A DNA stretch of 62,893 nt, taken from NCBI GenBank assembly GCA_002382735.1, contig DFZN01000007.1, positions 1-62,893 on the forward strand, in the 5' to 3' direction. Source of the stretch: a bacterium UBP11_UBA4055. GTDB lineage: Bacteria; UBA4055. Both the position numbers and the translations under genes were made by a program. This document shows, one piece after another, positions 54,051 to 61,114 of this stretch (within the stretch, counting starts at the first letter, position 1; each line of letters opens with the position of its first letter). Under the pieces are notes generated by a model, which saw nothing but the letters and a program-made list of their open reading frames with translations, was not told where the DNA came from and did no database searches.

Positions 54051-55925
54051 CTATGGTAGGCGAACAACACGAAACCCGAGGTAGTAGGGGCTGCTCCCAG
54101 GGTAGTGGTAGAGCCAATTCGCAACCCGGCAGCGAGACGCATCGTGGCACCAGCTGCCGCCGCGGTAAACGCGGAAGGAGCCAGAGCTTGGTCCTGTAGG
54201 ATTGTTGCTTGGACTGTTCTTGTAATAGTTACTATCATACCAGTCACCACACCACTCCCATACATTGCCGCTCATGTCATATATTCCAAGCTCGTTCGGC
54301 TTCTTGCCTGCTACAGGCTTCGTTGACTTATTATTGTTGCCTTCATACTCGGCAACTTCTCCTACATTGTTACTGCCTGAGTACTCGTATCCTCTGCTTT
54401 GATTGCCTCCTCTTGCAGCGTATTCCCATTCGGCTTCCGTAGGCAATCTGTAAGTTACACCCTCTTTTTGGCTTAATTTTTTACAGAACTCAACCGCATC
54501 ATTCCAAGAAACTTGCTCAACTGGCAAGTTGTCACCTTTGAAATAACTCGGGTTTTTACCCATGACCGCTTTATATTGAGCCTGAGTTACCTCAGTCTTG
54601 CCTATGTAAAAATCACCTATTGTAACGCTGTGTACCGGTTTCTCGTTGCTTTCAGTGCCGCCCATCTGAAATGTGCCGCCCTGAACGAAAATGTAGTCGC
54701 CGCCGACATCCGCGCCCTCTTCGAGTTTTATTGATTTTTTCTCAATTGCGTCGGCTGTGAGTCTTATGTCTGCGGTATGGGTTTTGAAGCCTTTTTTGCT
54801 GACTTTGAGCTTATATGTGCCGACCGGTACATTTGAGAAGGATTTTGCGCCGATATTTGTGTATTTTTCGCCTCCGTCCTCGCTAAGTTCGATCTCTGCA
54901 TCTGTGGGTATTACGGCGATCTGAATTGTACCGGTTGAGATTTGCGGAAAAAGGTCAAGTGTTTTGTTCTCTTTCTTTTTTAGGATGAATCTTTCCTCAA
55001 GGGTTTTTGCTTTGTTCATTTCGACTTTAACTACGCATTGCTGAGGCGGGAGTTTAATGTTCTTGTAATTGGTGAGCTGTTCGCCGTTAAGGTAAACTCT
55101 TGCTTTTTCGTGCGTGTTTATGGTCAAGGTGGCTCTGATGTCGGTGAGCTGATAGGTTTTCTTTGTTTCAGGACCCTTTATGACGATTGTTTCGTCGATG
55201 TCCTCGTAATTGTCGCTTGTGAGCCTTATTTTATAAGTTCCGGCGGGGTAGAATGATGATATTGGTGTTTTATCAATCTTGACTCCGTCAATATAGACCA
55301 TCGCGCCTGAAGGATTCGAGTCAATTACGATGACAGCGTCCTCGACTTTTTCGAGTTTGTAGTTAAATAATGTTTTGTCGGTGCTGACTTCTATCGTTTT
55401 CATGTATGTCTCGAAGCCGTCTTTTGTGATCTTGAGTTCGTGCTTTCCTACGGAAGTTTTGAAGCTTGTTATCTTGCCTTTCTCCTCACCGTCAAAAGTG
55501 ATTATTGAGTTTTCTGGTTCGCCGAGAATGTTTATAGTGATGTCTTCGATCTTCTTTTCTTCGCCGACTCCTGTTATGTCGATCTGATAGACCGAATTGC
55601 CTTTTACCTTGAATGGAAAATTGTGGCTTTTGGCTATGTAGTCGTCCTTTTTGAATTTGAGGCTTTTTGTTTCCGGCTGAAGATACACGAGATATATGCC
55701 CTCTCCGCGGTAGTCGTGTTTTTCATAGCCGAATCCTTCGAACTGAAGGTCTTTAATGTCTGTGTGGACCTTTAAAATGGCACACCATTGCCCGTTGACA
55801 TCCTTGTAGCCGTGCTGAGCAGCGGTAATGTCTCCGTGCAGCTCGGTAATGTCCTTCACGATCTTGAATTGCGCTGCAAAGGTCAGGGTTGCCATGATTA
55901 ATAACAATAATAGTCTTGCTTTCAT
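54051..55925 (-). CDS. PEGA-repeat surface protein with SUMF/FGE-like domain and DGR-type variable C-terminus (copy A)
   Basis: 624 aa. Signal peptide (about 1-18), shared N-terminal module (about 18-125), about five PEGA repeats (about 125-400) and a formylglycine-generating-enzyme-like domain (about 410-624: FQMGGTESNEKPVHSV, KTEVTQAQYKAVMG, RLPTEAEWEYAARGG, GIYDMSGNVWEWCGDWY). It has none of the catalytic Cys pair of true FGE. SUMF domains have the C-type-lectin fold. The final block between YRGGSW and GFRVVR is a 24-codon segment with the composition of a DGR variable region (see finding). Start has GAGG 8 nt upstream. Nearly identical to copy B through the PEGA region. Confidence 0.85.
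   Translation of the reverse strand: MKARLLLLLIMATLTFAAQFKIVKDITELHGDITAAQHGYKDVNGQWCAILKVHTDIKDLQFEGFGYEKHDYRGEGIYLVYLQPETKSLKFKKDDYIAKSHNFPFKVKGNSVYQIDITGVGEEKKIEDITINILGEPENSIITFDGEEKGKITSFKTSVGKHELKITKDGFETYMKTIEVSTDKTLFNYKLEKVEDAVIVIDSNPSGAMVYIDGVKIDKTPISSFYPAGTYKIRLTSDNYEDIDETIVIKGPETKKTYQLTDIRATLTINTHEKARVYLNGEQLTNYKNIKLPPQQCVVKVEMNKAKTLEERFILKKKENKTLDLFPQISTGTIQIAVIPTDAEIELSEDGGEKYTNIGAKSFSNVPVGTYKLKVSKKGFKTHTADIRLTADAIEKKSIKLEEGADVGGDYIFVQGGTFQMGGTESNEKPVHSVTIGDFYIGKTEVTQAQYKAVMGKNPSYFKGDNLPVEQVSWNDAVEFCKKLSQKEGVTYRLPTEAEWEYAARGGNQSRGYEYSGSNNVGEVAEYEGNNNKSTKPVAGKKPNELGIYDMSGNVWEWCGDWYDSNYYKNSPSNNPTGPSSGSFRVYRGGSWCHDASRCRVANWLYHYPGSSPYYLGFRVVRLP
54078..54149 (-). other. Putative DGR variable region, copy A
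   Basis: 24 codons between TGG and GGG TTT CGT. Fourteen end in C (for example TGC CAC, CTC TAC CAC TAC, AGC AGC CCC) while framework codons (GAT GCG TCT, GTT GCG AAT, CCT GGG) do not. This is what adenine mutagenesis of AAC codons in a template would leave. Confidence 0.6.
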
Positions 55926-56110
55926 AGACTTAGCCTCTATTTTCTACATAATAAGTATTTCTGCCGCTGCCCTTCTTTAATATCAAACCGGCACTTGTCA
56001 TTTTTCCGAATATTCTTCTTATCATAGCATCTTTGAGTCCCAATACGGATTTGGCATCCTTAGTGGATATCCGCTTGTTGTTTTTCAAATATTCTAGTAT
56101 AAGTTTTTCA

Positions 56111-56162
56111 TTATCCGCTACTAATCCGCTATTATCCGCTACTAATCCGCTACTAATCCGCT
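56111..56162. repeat. Short tandem repeats (10/11-bp units)
   Basis: Units of TTAGTAGCGGA and TAATAGCGGA alternate on the minus strand; in register they encode SGLVADN. One extra 11-bp unit throws the reading frame. Too short and without spacers, so not a CRISPR array. Confidence 0.75.
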
Positions 56163-56194
56163 AACACTTAAATGTTTCCTGTATATTATTACCG

Positions 56195-56236
56195 AAAAAA
56201 AACCGCCTTTTTCTTTAAATTCAACAAAGCGGTTTT
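56195..56236 (-). terminator. Terminator-like hairpin after PEGA/SUMF copy B
   Basis: On the minus strand AAAACCGC (56236-56229) pairs with GCGGTTTT (56206-56199), followed by T4 more. It lies inside the 5' part of the decayed winged-helix gene but could end the copy B transcript. Confidence 0.45.
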
Positions 56237-56298
56237 CTCCATTTCTTATTTTTTCAATCAATGACATTTTTCTTTTTTTCTACTCCATTCGTTTTTTT

Positions 56299-56382
56299 TC
56301 AACCGATTTTTCCTTTTGGATCAATATAACAAATTTTATCCTTTAGCACAACACGAAAGCCGTTGTTGTTCGGCCATACCCT
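56299..56382 (-). pseudogene. Scrap of a SUMF C-terminus, or template-repeat fragment
   Basis: Open in one frame from 56382: RVWPNNNGFRVVLKDK then ICYIDPKGKIG and TGA. The segment CCG AAC AAC AAC GGC TTT CGT GTT G (56349-56374) shares 14 contiguous bases (C GGC TTT CGT GTT G) with the end of copy B's variable region and has AAC codons just before it. It lies about 70 bp downstream of copy B. Confidence 0.5.
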
Positions 56383-56442
56383 CTATTTCAAAAACTTCTC
56401 TTTTCTTTTAGAAAAAGAAAAAGAAGCCGAGTGTAAGCTGCG

Positions 56443-58275
56443 CTAATTAGTCCTGGCAACACGAAAGCCGATGCTGAGGTTCCTGAGGCCGGGGTTGAAG
56501 TCGTAGCGGGAGGCGACTCCGCAGAGGCTGACGCTGAGGAACCACGACCCGCCACGAACAACACGGTATTTGCCTTCCGTGTACCAGTCCCAGCACCATT
56601 CCCACACATTCCCGCTCATGTCATGAATTCCAAGCTCATTAGCCCTATTTGTAGCTACGGGTTGTGTCTTTGAACCAGAATTGCTTGAATACCAAGCAAC
56701 ATCTCCAACATTATTACTGCCGCTGTAAGTGTACCCTCTGCTCTGATTTCCGCCTTTTGCCGCGAATTCCCATTCCGCTTCTGTCGGCAAACGATAGCCG
56801 CTAGCTTTGAAATTACAGCTCGTATTATCTCCGCTTCCGCTGTAACACTTCTGTAATCCTTCCATTTCACTGAGCTTATTGCAGAATTCAACTGCATCGT
56901 ACCAGTTAACTTGCTCTACAGGATTATTATCACCTTTAAAGTTGCTCGGATTATTCCCCATTACTGCTTTCCATTGAGCTTGCGTTACCTCAGTTTTACC
57001 GATGTAGAAATCGCCCGTACTTCCACCTTCAACCAGAATGTAATCGCCGCCGACATCCGCTCCTTCTTCGAGTTTTATTGATTTTTTCTCAATCGCGTCG
57101 GCTGTGAGTCTTATGTCTGCGGTATGGGTTTTGAAGCCTTTTTTGCTGACTTTGAGCTTGTATGTGCCGACCGGTACATTTGAGAAGGATTTTGCGCCTG
57201 TGTTTGTGTATTTTTCTCCTCCGTCCTCCGATAATTCGATCTCTGCGTCTGTCGGGATTACGGCTATCTGAATTGTGCCGGTTGAGATTTGCGGAAAAAG
57301 GTCAATGGTTTTGTTTTCTTTCTTTTTGAGGATAAATCTTTCCTCAAGGGTTTTAGCTTTGTTCATTTCTACTTTGACTACGCACTGTTGAGGCGGCAGT
57401 TTTATGTTTTTGTAATTCGTTAGCTGTTCGCCGTTAAGGTAAACTCTTGCTTTTTCGTGCGTGTTTATTGTAAGTGTTGCACGGATATCGGTTAGCTGAT
57501 ATGTCTTTTTGGTCTCGGGTGATTTTATGACTATGGTTTCATCTATATCTTCGTAATTGTCGCTTGTGAGTTTGATCTTGTAGGTTCCGGCGGGGTAGAA
57601 TGACGAGATCGGGGTTTTATCTATCTTGACTCCGTCAATATAGACCATTGCGCCACTCGGATTGGAGTCAATTACGATAACCGCGTCTTCGACTTTTTCA
57701 AGCTTGAAGTTAAATAATGTTTTGTCCGCGCTGACTTCGATGGTTTTGGTGTATGTTTGAAAGCCGTCTTTTGTGACTTTGAGTTCATGCTTTCCTACGG
57801 AAGTTTTGAAGCTTGTTATCTTTCCCTTCTCCTCACCGTCAAAAGTGATTATTGAGTTTTCAGGTTCGCCGAGAATGTTTATAGTGATGTCTTCGATCTT
57901 CTTTTCTTCGCCCGCTCCGGCAACTTCGATGATATAGACTTTGTTGGATTCGAGCTGACGGGGGAACAGATGTTTGATCGGAATAAAATCTGTTTTCATA
58001 AATTCGAGCATACGGCTGCCGGGCTGCATATAGACATGGTAGAGGCCATTGCCCATGTATTCCGATTTATCTAATGTCATGCTCTTGAAAGCAAGCCCTT
58101 CAATGTCGGTTTTGACTTTTAAGATCGCCACAAAGTCGCCGTTATGATCTTTGTAGCCGTATTGCTGAGCGGTTATGCTGCCTGAGTCTTCATAAACATC
58201 CTTCACGATCTTGAATTGCGCCGAGAAGGCTAAAGATGCCAAGACCAGTAAAAGGAAAATTCTGAAAGTTTTCAT
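56443..58275 (-). CDS. PEGA-repeat surface protein with SUMF/FGE-like domain and DGR-type variable C-terminus (copy B)
   Basis: 610 aa with the same architecture as copy A: signal peptide, N-terminal module (closer here to the barrel protein at 47812: VYEDSGSITAQQYGYKDHNGD), PEGA repeats almost identical to copy A (about 130-400), SUMF domain (about 410-610). The SUMF domain carries an insert EMEGLQKCYSGSGDNTSCNFKASG with two Cys, absent from copy A but present in the 47448 remnant. The C-terminal block between GGSW and IGFRVAR is a candidate DGR variable region. Probably an envelope-exposed binding protein. Confidence 0.85.
   Translation of the reverse strand: MKTFRIFLLLVLASLAFSAQFKIVKDVYEDSGSITAQQYGYKDHNGDFVAILKVKTDIEGLAFKSMTLDKSEYMGNGLYHVYMQPGSRMLEFMKTDFIPIKHLFPRQLESNKVYIIEVAGAGEEKKIEDITINILGEPENSIITFDGEEKGKITSFKTSVGKHELKVTKDGFQTYTKTIEVSADKTLFNFKLEKVEDAVIVIDSNPSGAMVYIDGVKIDKTPISSFYPAGTYKIKLTSDNYEDIDETIVIKSPETKKTYQLTDIRATLTINTHEKARVYLNGEQLTNYKNIKLPPQQCVVKVEMNKAKTLEERFILKKKENKTIDLFPQISTGTIQIAVIPTDAEIELSEDGGEKYTNTGAKSFSNVPVGTYKLKVSKKGFKTHTADIRLTADAIEKKSIKLEEGADVGGDYILVEGGSTGDFYIGKTEVTQAQWKAVMGNNPSNFKGDNNPVEQVNWYDAVEFCNKLSEMEGLQKCYSGSGDNTSCNFKASGYRLPTEAEWEFAAKGGNQSRGYTYSGSNNVGDVAWYSSNSGSKTQPVATNRANELGIHDMSGNVWEWCWDWYTEGKYRVVRGGSWFLSVSLCGVASRYDFNPGLRNLSIGFRVARTN
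56470..56541 (-). other. Putative DGR variable region, copy B
   Basis: 24 codons between TGG and GGC TTT CGT GTT; 22 end in C (TTC, CTC, AGC, GTC, AGC, CTC, ...), against 6 of the 23 codons just upstream. The sharp local change in third-position usage fits an AAC-rich template mutated at A. Confidence 0.65.
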
Positions 58276-58333
58276 CTATACTTCCGCCCTGTTTATTAAT
58301 AACTTTGAAAAAGTTAAGAAAAGAAATCAGATT

Positions 58334-58609
58334 TTATTCCGTTCCGGCTGTTTCGTCAGTTTCAATATCCGGTTCCGTGACTGCCGACTTAACTTTATCA
58401 AGTTTTTCCTGCAGGTCGGTATTTTTGTTCTTGATCGTCTCGATCTGATTTTTGAATATCTCGACCTTCGTTTCATAACTTGACTGCATCTTATTCAGCC
58501 TACCGTTATAATACAGCCACATGCTTAAGAATGTAATGACTGCCGAAGCAACTATCACCGATACAAGCGATACAGTGTCGATCTGCCTTTTCTGCGTAAA
58601 GAAACCCAT
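58334..58609 (-). CDS. Small membrane-anchored coiled-coil protein
   Basis: 91 aa. One N-terminal transmembrane helix (about 14-34), then a coiled coil (about 38-75), then an acidic tail (EPDIETDETAGTE). No family recognised. SD GAGG before the ATG. Placed between sigA and the PEGA/SUMF gene. Confidence 0.65.
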   Translation of the reverse strand: MGFFTQKRQIDTVSLVSVIVASAVITFLSMWLYYNGRLNKMQSSYETKVEIFKNQIETIKNKNTDLQEKLDKVKSAVTEPDIETDETAGTE

Positions 58610-58624
58610 ATTATCCTCCTCGGT

Positions 58625-59494
58625 TTATCCCAGATAAGCTCTGAGTGCTTTTGATCTTGAAGTATGCCTGAGCCTTCTTATTGCCTTTTCCTTTATCTGG
58701 CGCACCCTCTCTCTCGTTAGCCCGAACTTGTCGCCTATCTCTTCCAATGTCATAGGCTGATCCTGATCTATGCCGAAATAGAGCATTATCACTTCTTTTT
58801 CTTTATCGGTCAGAGATTTTAGAGCTATATCTATTTCCTCCCTCAGAGAATCGTCAAAAAGCTGTTTGTCCGGTGAAGGGAGCTTATCTTCTCTGAGCAC
58901 ATCTAAGAGCCGGTTGTCCTCACCCGGTGAAAATTCGGCATCGATCGAAAGATGCTTACCCGATATTTTAAGCGTATCGATAACTTCAAGCTCGGTAGTT
59001 TCAAGTACCGCGGCGATCTCTTCGGGTGTCGGTTCCCTCTCGAACTTTTTCTCAAGGCTGGTCATAGTCCTGGTGATCTTGCTCAGAATACCGACCTTGT
59101 TCAAGGGAAGCCTGACGACCCTCGACTGCTCTGCGAGAGCCTGAAGTATCGACTGCCTGATCCACCAGACCGCATAAGAAATGAATTTAAATCCTTTTGT
59201 CTCGTCGAATCTGTGGGCGGCCTTTATCAGACCCATATTGCCTTCGTTGATAAGGTCGATCAGGCTCATTCCCTGATTCTGATACTGCTTGGCGACCGAA
59301 ACGACAAAGCGAAGATTGGCCCTGACAAGTTTTTCAAGCAGTTTTTCCTTATCCTGACCTTCTTCATGCATTTTTCTCGAAAGCTCGATTTCCTCTTCGG
59401 GAGTGAGGAGGTCCTCCTCCCCTATCTCTTGAAGGTATTTATCTATAAGCTGGTTCGACCTTACCTGTCCTGTATTAGAGTTACTTGCGCCCAA
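58625..59494 (-). CDS. sigA: Primary RNA polymerase sigma factor (RpoD/SigA family)
   Basis: About 289 aa. Region 1.2 (IDKYLQEIGEEDLLTPEEEIELSRKM), region 2 (NLRFVVSVAKQYQNQGMSLIDLINEGNMGLIKAAHRFDETKGFKFISYAVWWIRQSI), regions 3 and 4 with the helix-turn-helix TLEEIGDKFGLTRERVRQIKEKAIRRLR. Region 1.1 is absent, as in Bacteroidetes and relatives. The likely start is TTG 59494, with GGGAGG 5 nt upstream; TTG 59515 is possible but lacks a ribosome site. Confidence 0.9.
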   Translation of the reverse strand: MGASNSNTGQVRSNQLIDKYLQEIGEEDLLTPEEEIELSRKMHEEGQDKEKLLEKLVRANLRFVVSVAKQYQNQGMSLIDLINEGNMGLIKAAHRFDETKGFKFISYAVWWIRQSILQALAEQSRVVRLPLNKVGILSKITRTMTSLEKKFEREPTPEEIAAVLETTELEVIDTLKISGKHLSIDAEFSPGEDNRLLDVLREDKLPSPDKQLFDDSLREEIDIALKSLTDKEKEVIMLYFGIDQDQPMTLEEIGDKFGLTRERVRQIKEKAIRRLRHTSRSKALRAYLG

Positions 59495-59539
59495 ATCCCC
59501 CTCCCGAATTTTCAAGCGCAGATATCTTTTACTTCTGTC

Positions 59540-61042
59540 TTAAGGTGTTACAAGAACATAGTCGTTCCTGCCGTTCCTGACGAATTTGACGATGTAGCTG
59601 TCATTGCCGTCCTTTACCTTGGCAGCGGCTTTCTTAAGATCGTCCACGCTTGCTATTTCAAAATGTACACCTGAAACTATTATCTTATCAATCACATCAC
59701 CCGCCTGAAGTTTCCCCAACAGAACGGACTCATCATCAATATCGGTTACAATTACTCCATTATCAACAGAAATATTAAACTTTTTTTTGTTCGCGTCATT
59801 CAGTTCTTCCACTTTGAGGCCGAGGTATTCTTCTGATTTATCATCCTGTACCGAAGGATCTTTCGCAGCTAAAAGCGTTGATCTGTCACCGAGTTTGACC
59901 GTTATTGACTTTTCCTTACCCTGTCTCAGGACTTTGAAATCGATCTTCCTGCCCGGGTCAAAAGACGCAAGATCGAACCTGAACTGCTCAAGGTTCTTTA
60001 TTTTCTTACCGTTCATTTCAATTATCACATCGTCCGCTTTGAAACCGTATTCTTCCGCCGGAGTATCTTTTTCCACCGTCGCCACAAGAACACCTTCCTG
60101 ATCGCCTTTCAGTCCGAGAACTTCTTTTTCGGCAGAAGTTATCTCTTTAGGCATTATACCGAGATACGCTCTTTTTACTATACCGTCGGATCTGAGATTT
60201 TCCGCTATCTTTTTTGCCATATTAATGGGAATCGCGAATCCGATACCCTGAGCTTGGGCGTTCACTGCCGCGTTTATTCCTACAACATATCCCTGTATGC
60301 TCAATAAAGGACCTCCGCTGTTACCGGGATTTATGGCCGCGTCTGTCTGAATGAAATCCTGGAATACGGGGCCTTTGTATATTCCCAGTCCCGATCTGTC
60401 CTTTGCGCTGACCACTCCCACAGTCACTGTCTGTTCAAGGCTGTAGGGCGAACCGATCGCTATGACCCAGTCTCCGACCCAGAGGTCATCTGAATTTCCG
60501 ATCTTTGCGATCTTATTTTCATCGAATTTTTTGTCGATCTTTATCACTGCGAGATCCGTTTCGGGATCAGTTCCGATTATCTTAGCCTCTACTTCGTCTC
60601 CCGAGCTCAATCTTACTATGATCTTATCAGCTTTTTCTACCACATGATTGTTGGTCATAATATAGCCGTCTGTAGTATAAATAAATCCCGACCCTTCTCC
60701 TCTCTGTATCTGCTTTCTTGTCTTCGGCTGCTGCTTCTGAGGACTTCTTCCGAAAAAATCATCAAAAAAAGGGTCCGATTCAAAAAACCTGTCGAAAGGT
60801 GATATATAGTTGTATTCTATGCTCCTTTCGGTCTTGATGTTAACGACCGCAGGCATAACATTTTTGGCTATGACCGCAAACCTCGAATGACCTTCAGTTG
60901 ATTCATAGATCTCCGGTAATCCTTCAGAGGGTCCGGAAACTGTGTCCGCTGATGCTCTGTCGGTGAACTCGAATCTCGCTGTCAGAAGCACACCGATCAG
61001 GATAAAAACTGTCGCGAGTGTGAGGTTCTTAAGTAATTTCAT
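59540..61042 (-). CDS. degP: Periplasmic serine protease DegP/HtrA
   Basis: 500 aa. Signal anchor (about 1-22), trypsin-like domain with catalytic His (TNNHVVE), Asp (DLAVIKI) and Ser (GNSGGPL), then two PDZ domains (GVLVATVEKDTPAEEYGFKADDVI and a second ending GDVIDKIIV). Degrades misfolded envelope proteins. SD AGGAG before the ATG. It follows clpB after 72 bp, a likely stress operon. Confidence 0.96.
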   Translation of the reverse strand: MKLLKNLTLATVFILIGVLLTARFEFTDRASADTVSGPSEGLPEIYESTEGHSRFAVIAKNVMPAVVNIKTERSIEYNYISPFDRFFESDPFFDDFFGRSPQKQQPKTRKQIQRGEGSGFIYTTDGYIMTNNHVVEKADKIIVRLSSGDEVEAKIIGTDPETDLAVIKIDKKFDENKIAKIGNSDDLWVGDWVIAIGSPYSLEQTVTVGVVSAKDRSGLGIYKGPVFQDFIQTDAAINPGNSGGPLLSIQGYVVGINAAVNAQAQGIGFAIPINMAKKIAENLRSDGIVKRAYLGIMPKEITSAEKEVLGLKGDQEGVLVATVEKDTPAEEYGFKADDVIIEMNGKKIKNLEQFRFDLASFDPGRKIDFKVLRQGKEKSITVKLGDRSTLLAAKDPSVQDDKSEEYLGLKVEELNDANKKKFNISVDNGVIVTDIDDESVLLGKLQAGDVIDKIIVSGVHFEIASVDDLKKAAAKVKDGNDSYIVKFVRNGRNDYVLVTP

Positions 61043-61114
61043 GGTTTTCTCCTGTTTTATAGTTTGTTTTTGCTTTATACGATGATTTTTTTAAATTTGT
61101 TCGATACTCGCCCT

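Larger units (their letters stand above)
55930..56267 (-). pseudogene. Decayed AlbA_2/winged-helix gene with short tandem repeats
   Basis: ATG 56267 gives MSLIEKIRNGENRFVEFKEK and GGFFSVIIYRK, then a short repeat run, and stops (GAT TAG TAG). In another frame the repeats continue as SGLVADNSGLVADN then EKLILEYLKNNKRISTKDAK and a normal winged-helix end (GSGRNTYYVENRG). The parts match the start (ENxxVEFKE) and end (EKGGFFxVxxYR ... winged helix) of Schlafen AlbA_2-type regulators, so the middle is deleted and the frame broken by the repeat. The stop is 4 bp before the start of PEGA/SUMF copy A. Confidence 0.55.

Noticed and set aside
53912..54265. Ala/Thr/Gly-rich 117-aa open frame over the end of PEGA/SUMF copy A
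   Set aside because: An out-of-frame reading of the SUMF 3' end and the terminator; composition is an artefact of the variable region.
56111..56162. CRISPR-like repeat
   Set aside because: Units are 10-11 bp, contiguous, without spacers, and keep a coding register (SGLVADN).
54051..58275. True formylglycine-generating enzymes activating sulfatases
   Set aside because: The copper/cysteine catalytic pair is not present and no sulfatase is nearby; the domains are better read as C-type-lectin-fold binding modules.
47190..58333. DGR reverse transcriptase or accessory Avd gene near the variable regions
   Set aside because: No frame on either strand shows RT motifs or an Avd-like four-helix protein. 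The RT must be elsewhere if the DGR reading is right.
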